A stretch of 64,000 bases of DNA from the NCBI GenBank assembly GCA_037501455.1, contig CM074864.1, forward strand, positions 40,202,001-40,266,000, in the 5' to 3' direction. This stretch comes from Lantana camara. Taxonomy: Eukaryota; Streptophyta; Magnoliopsida; Lamiales; Verbenaceae. Within the stretch, counting starts at the first letter, position 1. Every line of letters begins with the position of its first letter. The position numbers and the translations under genes were made by a program. Positions 11,103-21,892 of the stretch are shown here, piece by piece. The notes under the pieces are model-generated. The model ran no database searches, was not told where the DNA came from, and was given only the letters and a program-made list of their open reading frames with translations.

Positions 11103-14100
11103 ATGGCAACCAAAAACCCTCTTGTATCGATCCTCGAGTCAAACAAGTTGACTGGTCCCAACTATTCTGATTGGCGGAGGAATCTGAAAATCATTTTAGA
11201 TTCTGAGAAGAGAACTTATGTTCTCTTCGAAGGGGAGCCTAGTCCCGAAGGGGACGCTCCCACTCGGGCCGAGCGGGACGTGATCCAGAAGTGGAAGGAT
11301 GAAAATCTCCAAGCCCGTTGCCTTATGTTGGCTAACATGTCTCCGGACTTGCAAAGGCAACATGAGGCCATGGAATTTGCTTGGGAGATTTATGACCACT
11401 TAGAGCAACTTTACCGCCCTCATGAACGTGTTACAAGGTATAACACTTCAAAGGAATTGTTCCACTTGAGAATGAGGGAAGGTTCAAGTGTCCATGAATA
11501 TGGACTCAAGTTTCTCGCCCTTACTGAGAAACTTGCTTCCATGGATATGCCACTGAAAGATGAGCTTTCAGTGGACTTGTTGCTAGCCTCGCTCCCACCA
11601 TCATTTAACCCATTTGTCCTTAACTTCAATATGAATCATGCTGGTACTACTGTAGCTGAGCTGATTAGTCAGCTTGTGACTGCTGAAAGCACAATCAAGA
11701 AGGACAATAAGGTTTTGATGGTGAATGCTCCATCTTCCTCTTCTGGGCCTTCTAAAGGTAAGGGCAAGAAAGCCCAAAAGAAGAAGAAGAAACCCCTTAG
11801 GCCCACTGGTGGGGTTTCGAAGGGGAAGGCCCAAAAGAAGAAGCGTGATCAGAAAGAGGATGTTTGCTTCCATTGTGGTAAAGCGGGACATTGGAGGAGA
11901 AACTGCCCAGAGTACAAGGCTACTCTAAAGAAAGGTATGTTTCTCATTGAAATAAATCTTTCTATTAATTCTAGTTCTTGGGTACTTGATACCGGTTGTG
12001 GAATTCATATTTGTAATGATGTACAGATGCTAAGTGAATTCCAACAACTCAAAGAAGGAGAATGTGTCTTAAAGATCGATGATGGCTCAAATGTTGAAGC
12101 TCGAGCTTTAGGCACAATTAGATTAGATTTAGATAGTTTTGAGTTAGTTTTAAATAAAGTCCTTTATGTACCGAGCATTATTCGTAATATAATTTCAGTT
12201 CCAATTTTAGATTGTGAAGGTTATGAAACTTATATTAAGAATGGTAAATACTTTATCAAACGGAATAACTTTTCCGTTCACATCGGTACTCTAAGTAATG
12301 GACTTTATCTAACTCAGAATATCAATATTATGAATATACAACGAGAAACGAAACGTAAGAGAGATGACAAAGTTTCAGCTCCCTTATGGCACGCTAGATT
12401 AGGACACATTTCCAAGAACAGAATTAGTAAGATAAACACTTTAGGATCATTCTCTGAAAATGATCTCAAAAGGTTAACTTCTTGCGAATCCTGTCTCAAA
12501 GGAAAGATGTCCAAGGTTCCTTTTAAAGGAACTGTGGAACATGCCTCTAAGGTTTTGGATTTGATCCATTTTGATGTTTGTGGACCGCTTAATGTAAGCA
12601 CTAGAAACAATCATCAGTATTTTATAACCTTTACCAATGACTTTAGTCGATATGGTTATGTATACTTAATGAAGCATAAATCTGAAGCTTTTGAGAAATT
12701 CCTAGAATTTCAAAATGAGGTTGAGAACCAAACTGGTCACAAGATCAAAGCACTTTGATCTGATCGAGGAGGCGAGTATCTTAGTGAAGAATTCCTTAAT
12801 CATCTCAAAGATAATGGGATTATCTCTCAGTGGACACCTTCGGGAACTCCTCAACTTAATGGAGTTTCTGAGATAAGGAATCGAACTCTACTTGATATGG
12901 TTCGTTCCATGATGAGTTTCACTGACTTACCACCTTCTTTCTGGGGTTATGCCCCAGAAAGTGCAGCAAAGATTTTGAATCTAGTTCCCTCTAAGTCAAT
13001 CCCTAAAACGCCCTATGAAATGTGGCATGGTAAAATCCCTAGTTATTCTTACTTAAGAATTTGGGATTGTCCTGCTTACGTGAAGAGAAAAGTGGGAGAT
13101 AAGTTAGAATCTCGTTCTAACTTACGCTACTTTGTAGGTTATCCTAAGGAATCCATAGGATACTACTTCCATGATCAATCTGAGCAAAAGGTGTTTATTT
13201 CCAGAAATGCCACTTTTCTGGAGGAACCGTTCCTTAAAGAAAAGAAAGGCAAGATCATAGAATTAGAAGAAGTACAAAGTGATCCCATACCACCCACTGA
13301 AGAAACGTCCCCTTCTGACCAATCGCAACCAATCATGAATTTCGATACACACGCAAATCCTCCTCTAAGGCGTTCTGAACGCACTCCTAGACAGCCGGAG
13401 AGATGGTATGGATTCTTCCATGAGATCTCTCAAAAGGATAATGATCCTTTAACATATGAGGAGGCACTTTCAGATTCTGACTCTGAACAGTGGATAGAAG
13501 CCATGAAATCCAAAATTGATTCCATGAACTCCAACCAAGTTTGGACCTCGGTAGATTTACCTGATGGGGTCAAACCCATAGGTTGCAAATGGATCTTTAA
13601 GAGAAAGCTTGGAGTTGATGGAAGCATTGCAGCCTACAAAGCAAGACTAGTTGCAAAAGGATTCACTCAAAGACCCAGCGTAGACTTTGGTGAAACTTTT
13701 TCACCAGTTGCAATGCAAAAGTCTATTCGGATCATGCTTGCCATTGCTGCATATTATGACTATGAGATATGGCAAATGGATGTGAAAACTGCCTTTCTCA
13801 ATGGTGACATTGATAAAGACATTTATATGGAGCATCCCATAGGTTTCACATTCAGTGGGAGTGAGCAAAAGGTTTGCAAACTCCAAAGATCAATCTATGG
13901 ATGTGGCTTATGCACTTAGTGTAACAAGTTGTTTCCAATCTGACCCTGGAGATGGTCACTGGGCTGCCGTGAAGAATATTCTTAAGTACTTGAAAAGTAC
14001 TAAAGATTTATTCTTAGTTTACGGAGGTCAGAAAGATCTTACTGTCGAAGGATACTGCGATGCAAGCTTTGCATCTGACTTAGATGATTTTAAGTCAATG

Positions 14101-14518
14101 TCAGGATACATTTTCTGCCTAAACGGCGGAGCAGTGAGTTGGAAGAGTTCCAAGCAAACTACCACTGCAGATTCGACCACTAAGGCCGAATACATATGCA
14201 GCTAAGGAAGGTGTTTGGATTAGAAACTTCATTCAAGAGTTGAATATTGTTCCTAGCATGAAAGACCCCATTACTGTGTTCTATGACAACACTGGGGCGG
14301 TTGCTCAAGCAAAAGAACCTAGATCTCACCAACGGACTAAGCACATTATGAGGAAATATCACCTAATCCGTGATATTATCAAAAGAGGAGATGTGCAAAT
14401 TGAGAGGGTCACATCAGCAGAGAACGTGGCAGATCCACTTACTAAACCCCTTAGTCGAGAAGCTTTCCAAGGTCATCTTCAGAAGATGGGACTTAGAGTA
14501 GATTTAGAATGGCTTTGA
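11103..14518 (+). pseudogene. Ty1/copia gag-pol, disabled by a nonsense codon, a deletion and a frameshift
   Basis: Starting at ATG 11103 the frame encodes Gag, a zinc knuckle (CFHCGKAGHWRRNC), protease (WVLDTGC), the GAG-pre-integrase HHCC region (LWHARLGH...CESCLKGK), integrase core and RT. This protease-integrase-RT order defines Ty1/copia. TGA at 12756-12758 replaces the Arg-type codon just before SDRGGEY. The same frame continues from 12759 to 13919. At about 13900 the reading jumps from the early RT segment (KLQRSIYG) to the RNase H region (VAYALS), deleting the catalytic YVDD part and changing frame. RNase H then has a one-base insertion near 14196, after which it resumes in another frame and ends at 14518. 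Lineage within copia not assigned. Confidence 0.93.
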
Positions 14519-14534
14519 CGGGCAAGTGGGAGAT

Positions 14535-16506
14535 TGTTAGGAAAGTGCCCTAGAAAGCCGATTGTATATCCGCTTAGTGCTTTTCCTTATTGTAATCACA
14601 GACAATCTTTGAATGAAATAACGAATTGAGGCAACACTTCTTTATATGCTCTTGTTTGGTATGTGTTACTTTATCTGTGCATGTATGAGAACTCCCCTAA
14701 TCCTGATGACTTTAGGACTCTACCATTTAGGTGAAATGGTTCATGAAACGAGCCATATATCACATAAGTCATGATTAGTAAAATACTCCAAGTCGATGAG
14801 TCCTACAGACAGTGGGAGTGTCAACCTGACTCCTCTATGGCTTGCTTATGGGATCACGCCCTTAAGAAGGACCACCTTGTTTCATGGAGGTGCAAAGCGT
14901 ATAGTTGATACGTGCGTGATACATGAGGGTGCTTACTTCAATAAGTAAGTTCACTGAGGTGCCCCGTGTGAGAACATTCCTAAATGGGAAAGGAAGTTTC
15001 TATTTCAGGAAATGGAAACTTCAAGATTAGGAAATATCTCACGAGTCATTGATGTGATTAATTGATCCTTAGACTTGAGGTTCCATGTCACTTTATGAGT
15101 TAACTCTGTAGTCTTAGGTATAAGCTTTAAAGGGTGTCGCCTTAGACAACTGATTCAAGGCTTATGCTGGGGCTGTACAAGTGACTCATGAAAGTGAATG
15201 AGAATCAAGAAAAGGACCTACACTTGCATTTGCAAGGTGATCTCTTATTGTGTAAGTCATTCATATGCCATATGGAGTCCTTGGCCAAGGCAGTAGATCA
15301 AGACATCAAGAAAAGGGTTTCTTGGATTGAGATCAAATGGATATGAAATGCACTTAGCTTTAAGACCGGATTAATAGGGTTCTGATTATTCCCTTACCCT
15401 AGATCTTGGTTGAGAGATAGTAAGTAGGAGGATTGTATCTCACATGAATCAATGACTTAAAGGTTCTGTCGAATCGATACATTCCAATTCAGCTAGGGGT
15501 TAAACACCTATTGCTAGACTATGGTTCGTTTAATCTGTGGACTGATTAATTAATTAGTGAATTAATTAATTAGGGCCACTGCTAATTGAATTAAGAACCT
15601 AGAGGGTCACACACAACAACTTGGTTACATGAGTTGAGGCTTTGAAATGATTAAACTAGTTAATCAAGCCGAGTGGGTTCCACACGTGGGAAACCACACG
15701 TGTGGGTCACGTGAGGAGCACGTGTCCTTGGGACACGTGTCTCACACGTGTATATATATATATATTGTATATATATATATATATATTGTATATATATATT
15801 AAATAATTAAATGTGTTAATTATTTAATAGACTTTGGTTTAATTTTGAATTAAAAAGAAAGTCTTATTTTGGAGAAAAATAATCTAGTTAATTAATTACG
15901 AATTAATTAATTAGATAAATAAGTTATTTATTTATTAATAAATAAAGTATAATAATATCCAAAAGGGTTTTGATATTTTAGCTCTCTTAAAAGTTGATTT
16001 GAATTAGAATTCAAAGTCAAAGTCAAAATTACTTGATGATCAAGTAATAGGAGAGAGGGACCAAAATCCTTAGTCCATAAGGACTAGGATTTTCGGCCAC
16101 CCCTCCCCAATTATATATAGGGGAGCTCAAGCTCCCCTTAGAGAGTAATTGGTAATTCTTTTGGTTCATGTGTTGAACACCATCCTTTCTCCAAGATCAA
16201 ACAAACCCTAGGTTAAGCCTAAACACTAACTAGAGAACTAGCATCCTTACTAGTTAGAATGTAGTCAAGTTGGTGGACTATCTCTAGAGAGCTTCAAGTT
16301 AGAAGTTTTGAAGATTCGAGCTTTACCAAGGAGAGGGGATCAAGCCCCGAGAAGAGCGTTCTTGGGTGGCTTGAAAAACTTCAAGAAAGATTATTGAAAA
16401 CTAAGTTTCTAATCTCTACGAATTTGGATACACGATTGCGAGTCCAAGATCCTTTTGTTAGAAAATTTTTAAATTTCCGCTGCTTTCTGATTCCTGTTTT
16501 CCAACA
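14535..16506 (+). repeat. 3' LTR of the copia element
   Basis: It follows a purine tract (GGGCAAGTGGGAGA, 14519-14533), starts TGTTAGGAAAG and ends CTGTTTTCCAACA, giving matched TGTT/AACA ends over 1,972 bp. It holds a six-copy CACGTG cluster (15683-15750), AT dinucleotide runs (15750-15800) and a TATA-like TTATATATAG at 16111. The partner 5' LTR was not found in the window. Confidence 0.8.
15683..15750 (+). promoter_or_regulatory. Cluster of six G-box (CACGTG) motifs in the copia LTR
   Basis: Exact CACGTG hexamers occur at 15683, 15697, 15708, 15719, 15734 and 15745, all within 68 bp and followed at once by an AT-repeat. G-boxes are bound by plant bZIP and bHLH factors, and ACGTG cores occur in ABA-response elements. 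That the cluster drives LTR transcription is inferred from its upstream position in the U3-like half. Confidence 0.75.
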
Positions 16507-18623
16507 TTTTAAATCACTTAAGCAGATAAATATCTAACATGCAATTAACACTTAAGAGCATATAATTTATCATGCTTAAAATAATATAACTGTAAAATAT
16601 TATCGTACTGCAAACATGGCTATCTAACGGCATTTTTCCAGCTCCTTTCCCTTTCGTGAGACCGACACAGCTTCCCCGCAATATTCCCGGCTCAACCCTC
16701 GGAGTGTGGGCTCCGCGAGTATTTCCCTAAATACTCGAGAAAATATTTTCTAGAAAAATTCATTTTTTAGACTAGAGAATTCCCTAATTTTTTAATAATT
16801 AAATGGATTATATATTAACTATATAACCACCTAATTACATATTAATTAATCCCTTAATTAGGGATTAATTAAATTGAGAGAGGAGAGCTCTCTCTTATGC
16901 CAAAGTTGGCTGAAAAAGTGAATGAGAAATGAGGGAGGGGATCAGCCTATTTATAGGCATAAAACGGAGAGCAAAACGGTCATTTTAAGCACAAATAAAA
17001 GGGTAATTTAGTCATTTTGCACTCCCACTTGTTCAACTTGCAAAATTGACGGAATTTGAGAGCACCACGTTCAAGGTCTCATCAGCACGAATCCAACGCC
17101 GCCGACCATGCGCCAATCGGAGTTGACACGCGCCCTCACGCGTCGCCGACCATGCGCCAATCGGAGTTGACACGCGCCCTCACGCGCCGCCTAAAGGCAG
17201 CGCGTGTGAAGCACTCGCGGCTAGGGTTTCAAATCTCTGAACCGGTCCGACCGAACCATGCTCAGTCCGGTTCGACACGTGGTCATTCCTGGTGATGCCA
17301 CATGTCCGGTCCGGTCCGACCCTATTCGTTGACCCGGATCCTGATCCGTTGATCGACCCGGTCCAGATTTGATCTGGACCGCTTGTTTCGGCTACGTGGC
17401 GAAATCTGCATCGTCCACGTGTCGTACATGCGGCACCCAGTCAGCGTCACTTGGCGGCTGACCCGCTGACGTGGCATGACACGTCAACTGACACGTTATC
17501 ACAGCCATGTCAGCAATTTTTTTTTTCTAAAAAAATTTATATTATTTTCTTCAAAATAAAATTCCGGGCATTTCCAACTCTTTGGAACCTTGATTTATTT
17601 TCTTAAAATAAATCCCTTGGCTATTTTCAAACATTTTAAAAAATCATTTCTCTCTCCTTTTAATATTTTCTCTTCGGGTTTTCAATTGGGTTTTGCAGGG
17701 GGACCTGCAGGACTAATTAATTTTAGCTCCAAACGGATTAATATATTATCATCTCATAACAATAATTAATTACCGTTTAACAATATTTAATTCCACTAAA
17801 TAAATATTGTTGCACGCTAAAATTAATTAAATTATTCACGAATTTCTCGATCTAGAATAATTTCACATTTCACTCCTCCGTGTAGATATCCATGAAAAAA
17901 TAAATTGCAACTACTATCATTTATTTTTCATCTCTAATTTGAAATTTATTGATTCGCCTTAAGTTCAAATTCTCTATATGTGAAAGACATTCAACATACA
18001 ACTTCGGTGACGTATCACGCGAAGTGCTTTGGCCAAAGTCTTAATCGAACTTTTACAAATCTATTTCAGGGATATCTTTTACCTTCCAGCAAGGCCACAG
18101 ATTCCTCGATTAATACAACTCTTTAGCACATTTCATGTTGTCACCAAACATACAAAGTATTTTGACCACCCGTTACCGAGACCTCACTTCGAGTATATTA
18201 CAGTGACTAACACTACATGCCTAAAGCCGAAATATTATCAGGATTAAGAGTACAATACTTCCTGAGATTTTACTCATTTTAGATAGCAGTATAAAATGAA
18301 TAATCTTAGCGGTCCAGTTCGATGTTTCCAATCCTATTGAAAATCATCAATGTGTTATAATTGGAATCACCATTCCCTATGACGAAAGACTAATCATCTT
18401 ATATAACCACGTTATAGTCTTGATAAGAACATATTCTTATCGTGCCGACTAGAACTTTAATGACACGTGATTTCGATATTCAAAGTCTTTTCCTATGAAA
18501 CACATTTCATATAAGAATACCACCACACGCCATTAATTATCAATATGTGAAATACTCACAACTTGTTGTAAATTCAGTTTAATTAATTCAACAAATTGAA
18601 TTTTCAGGGCACTATTCCCAACA
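16507..18623 (-). repeat. Second copia-type LTR in reverse orientation
   Basis: Read on the minus strand from 18623 it begins TGTTGGGAATAGTGCCCTG, a start typical of plant copia LTRs. It contains a CCTATAAATAGG TATA-like box (16947-16958) about 440 bp before its far end. It differs in sequence from the LTR at 14535-16506, so it is another family. No protein-coding region of its own lies in the window. It may be a solo LTR or be cut by the plus-strand copia. The left boundary is set only by the end of the neighbouring LTR and is uncertain. Confidence 0.6.
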
Positions 18624-18699
18624 GTATCCATGTATCATGGGTTATAATAGAGTGGGGTGGGGCCGTGAGGTATAAATGGAGGGGGAGGGGGAGTGAGTG

Positions 18700-18965
18700 G
18701 AGAATTGCTTGTAGCAAAAGGTTGAATCCCCAACCTTAAGGCCCCCCCACACCCCGGCCCAACGAAGCAAGTGGGAGGAGATAAATCAGGTACTCAGCGA
18801 CCCGTTAAGGGGGAGGTGTGCCACCCACAAGTATACAAGGAGCCCACCCTCAAAGCCCATAATGGACTCAAGAATATTGTCCCCACACTGTAGCTTATTG
18901 GAATTGAACCTTGCACCTTGTAGCAATTTTGCTTCCTCTGGAATCAACTGAGCTACGCCCTGTGG
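18700..18965 (-). mobile_element. Probable tRNA-derived SINE
   Basis: On the minus strand from about 18965 the sequence reads like a tRNA head: GGCGTAGCTCAGTTGATTC gives an A box, and GGTTCAATTCC (18900-18910) gives a B box 35 bp further on, as in RNA polymerase III promoters. A non-tRNA body follows, with a second B-box-like GGGATTCAACC near 18730. It lacks a full tRNA fold, so a tRNA gene is not called. I found no clear target duplication or poly(A) tail, and the left end is approximate. Confidence 0.5.
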
Positions 18966-19436
18966 TTTTGTTGGAATTACTTAATGTACATGGTTTTGTT
19001 GAACCATGTTGTATTGTTGATATTTGTACAATGAATATACATGTATTATGGATACTATTATATTAAGCATGAGAGACACATAATAATTATTTTATTTAAA
19101 CTCTTCCATTCATTTTTATTTATTTATTCATTTTTGTTTTTTGTATTCATTTTTATTTATTTATTCATTTTTGTTTTTTTGTATTTTTTTCTTTTATTTA
19201 TTTATTTATTTATTCATTATTATTATAAAAAAAAATTTATAACTTATCTTTTCTTTTATCTTATTTTTAACTTTTTTCTCCTTTTACCTCATATTTTATA
19301 TTCTTTTTATTTATTATAATTTAATAATTATATAAAAACTAATTATGAAATATATATATTAGTATAAAAATTAATTTTAATATATTTAAATAATTATCTT
19401 TTATTTGCACGCACGACTGGGAAATTACTAGTACAT
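18966..19436. other. AT-rich intergenic DNA with TTTA-type low-complexity repeats
   Basis: The plus strand is T-rich, with ATTTATTTATTCATTTTTG units repeated at about 19108-19220. No gene content is seen. It separates the transposon cluster from the PPR gene. Confidence 0.6.
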
Positions 19437-19446
19437 CTATAAATAC
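19437..19446 (+). promoter_or_regulatory. Putative TATA box of the PPR gene
   Basis: CTATAAATAC lies about 62-71 bp before the ATG at 19508, a spacing that leaves room for a short 5' leader. Inferred from motif and position only. Confidence 0.5.
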
Positions 19447-19507
19447 ATGTATATGAGTTATACTAGTCGTTGCCTCATTACGAGAGTCAAGAACTCACCC
19501 CATCATT

Positions 19508-21892
19508 ATGCCAAACGGGGGCTCCGTCTTAACCATCAATAATTACTTGCAACTTCTTCAAAACTGCATTGTATCAAAATCACTCAGACAAGGCAAATTA
19601 ATCCATCAGTGTCTCCTCAAATTCAAATGTAATGATAAGACTACCCAATCAACAGTCCTAGACAGGCTCACTCGTCTCTATATATCATGCAAAAGGCGTC
19701 AACTTGCACATCGAGTTTTCGATTCTATCCCAAGCCCAGAAAGGCTAAGGAAAACTATATTATGGAACGAAATGATCAGAGCTTATGCATGGGAGGGGCC
19801 CTTTGAGAAGGCCATTTATATGTACAATGAAATGGTGGATTCTGGTGTCACGCCCACAAAGTACACCTACCCTTTTGTGCTAAAGGCTTGTTCTGCTTTG
19901 CAGGACGTAGAAGCTGGTGTAGAGATTCACAGGCATGCGAAAAGAATTAATCTCGACAAAGATGTTTATGTGTGCACGGCTTTGGTTGATTTTTATTTGA
20001 AGAGTGGCTTTTTGGTGCAGGCGAGAGAGGTGTTCGACGGAATGCCCAACAGAGATGTTGTAGCGTGGAATGCCATGATTTCAGGTTTTTCATTATATGG
20101 GATGTTTAGGGAGACCATTGGTCTGGTTTTGGAAATGCAAGAAACGGGGGCTGAACCCAATTCGTCTACAGTGGTGGCTATTCTACCAGCAATTGGGGAG
20201 GCTAGTAGTTTGAGGGAAGGAAAGGCTGTTCATGGTTTTTGCTTGAGAAGGGGTCTTGATCTTGAGGTCATGGTTGGAACTGGGCTTCTAGATATGTACG
20301 GCAAACGTGGGCTGTTGGTTTATGCTCGGAAGATATTTGGTGTATTGGCATTAAAAAATGAGGTTACATGGAGTGCTATAATTGGAGCTTGTATCACTTG
20401 CAATGCTACAGGAGAGGGCTTAAAATTATTCAAGAAAATGAGGACGGAGGTCGGCGAGAGTCCTTCCCCTGTAATGCTTGCAACTGTTGTTCGTGGTTGT
20501 GCTAAGCTGAATGATTTGAACATGGGAAAGCAGCTACACTGTTATACAACTAAACTGGGGCTTACATTGGAACTAATGGTGTGCAATACACTTCTTTCAA
20601 TGTATGCAAAATGTGGGTTGATAAATGATGCAATGATATTCTTTCAAGAAATGGGGGTTAAGGATTCTGTTTCATATAGCGCTATAATATCCGGGTGTGT
20701 CCAAAACGGTTATGCAGAGGAAGCTCTGCAAATATTTCACAAAATGCAGCTTGTTGGTGTTTGCCCAGAATCAGCCACCATGATGGGCTTCTTTCCAGCC
20801 TGCTCTTACTTATCTGCACTTCAACACGGGATTTGTGGGCACAGCTACTCAATCGTGCGTGGTTTTACATCAGATATATCAATCTGTAATACTCTAATTG
20901 ACATGTATAGTAAGTGTGGTAAGATGGATTCTGCTAGGCTAGTTTTTGATAATATGTGTAAGAAAGATGTAGTTTCATGGAATGCAATGTTGGTTGGTTA
21001 TGGAATTCATGGCCTTGGAACAGAAGCTATTTTGTTATTCCAACGCATGCAGAATGAAGGCTGCAAACCTGATGGAGTAACTTTCATTGCTCTTCTATCT
21101 GCTTGCAGCCATTCAGGGCTTGTTGATGAAGGGAAGAGTTTGTTTCTGATCATGAGTCAAGAATTCAATATTGCACCTAAGATGGATCACTATTTTTGCA
21201 TGGTGGATCTTTTGGGGCGTGCTGGTCTCTTAAACGAAGCCCACGAACTCATTAGCACTATGCCCTTTGAGCCTGATACTCATCTATGGAATGCATTACT
21301 ATCTGCATGTAGGATCCATAAAAATATTGAACTTGGAGAAAAAATTTCTGATAAAATTCAGACGCTGGGGCCAACGAGCACTGGAAATTTTGTCCTGTTA
21401 TTTAATTTGTACACCATGGTTCAAAGATGGGACGATGCAGCGAATGTCAGGATCCAGCAGAAGGAAATGGGGTTTAAGAAGAATCCAGGGTGCAGTTGGA
21501 TTGAAGTAAATGGAATTGTTCATGCCTTTGTTGGTGGAGATTGGTCTCACAACGAATCATCTAAAATATATAAGAAATTAGAGGAGCTTGTTTCTGAAAT
21601 GAAAAGATTAGGCTATGCTGCAGAATCTAATTTTGTTTACCATGATGTGGAAGAGGAGGAGAAGGAAAATATTCTTCTCTGTCACAGTGAGAAGCTTGCT
21701 GTTGCATATGGAATTATTAGCCTTAAATCCGGCAGGCCTATTCTGGTTACCAAGAATTTAAGGGTTTGTGGGGACTGCCATACTGCTCTGAAATACATTT
21801 CGATTATTGCTAAGAGAGAAATAACTGTTAGAGACACAAGTAGATTTCATCATTTTAGGAATGGAGAATGCAACTGTGGGGAATTCTGGTGA
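19508..21892 (+). CDS. Pentatricopeptide repeat protein, PLS class with E and DYW domains
   Basis: An intronless frame of 794 codons, usual for plant PPR genes. From about residue 80 to 630 it is tandem PPR motifs (for example VVAWNAMISGFSLYG and VSWNAMLVGYGIHG) that bind RNA one base per repeat. An E region follows (CSWIEVNGIVHAFVGGD). The C-terminal DYW deaminase has HSE at about 726-728 and CGDC at about 754-757, the zinc and catalytic residues of cytidine deaminases. Such proteins edit C to U in chloroplast or mitochondrial transcripts. The last three residues are EFW rather than DYW. The first in-frame ATG is used; no strong transit peptide is obvious by eye. From memory it resembles the At3g16610 type, but I could not check orthology. 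The reading frame is undamaged. Confidence 0.95.
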   Translation: MPNGGSVLTINNYLQLLQNCIVSKSLRQGKLIHQCLLKFKCNDKTTQSTVLDRLTRLYISCKRRQLAHRVFDSIPSPERLRKTILWNEMIRAYAWEGPFEKAIYMYNEMVDSGVTPTKYTYPFVLKACSALQDVEAGVEIHRHAKRINLDKDVYVCTALVDFYLKSGFLVQAREVFDGMPNRDVVAWNAMISGFSLYGMFRETIGLVLEMQETGAEPNSSTVVAILPAIGEASSLREGKAVHGFCLRRGLDLEVMVGTGLLDMYGKRGLLVYARKIFGVLALKNEVTWSAIIGACITCNATGEGLKLFKKMRTEVGESPSPVMLATVVRGCAKLNDLNMGKQLHCYTTKLGLTLELMVCNTLLSMYAKCGLINDAMIFFQEMGVKDSVSYSAIISGCVQNGYAEEALQIFHKMQLVGVCPESATMMGFFPACSYLSALQHGICGHSYSIVRGFTSDISICNTLIDMYSKCGKMDSARLVFDNMCKKDVVSWNAMLVGYGIHGLGTEAILLFQRMQNEGCKPDGVTFIALLSACSHSGLVDEGKSLFLIMSQEFNIAPKMDHYFCMVDLLGRAGLLNEAHELISTMPFEPDTHLWNALLSACRIHKNIELGEKISDKIQTLGPTSTGNFVLLFNLYTMVQRWDDAANVRIQQKEMGFKKNPGCSWIEVNGIVHAFVGGDWSHNESSKIYKKLEELVSEMKRLGYAAESNFVYHDVEEEEKENILLCHSEKLAVAYGIISLKSGRPILVTKNLRVCGDCHTALKYISIIAKREITVRDTSRFHHFRNGECNCGEFW

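Noticed and set aside
18900..18960. Possible tRNA gene on the minus strand
   Set aside because: A and B boxes are present, but the anticodon arm and acceptor pairing are not convincing and the sequence continues into a SINE-like body.
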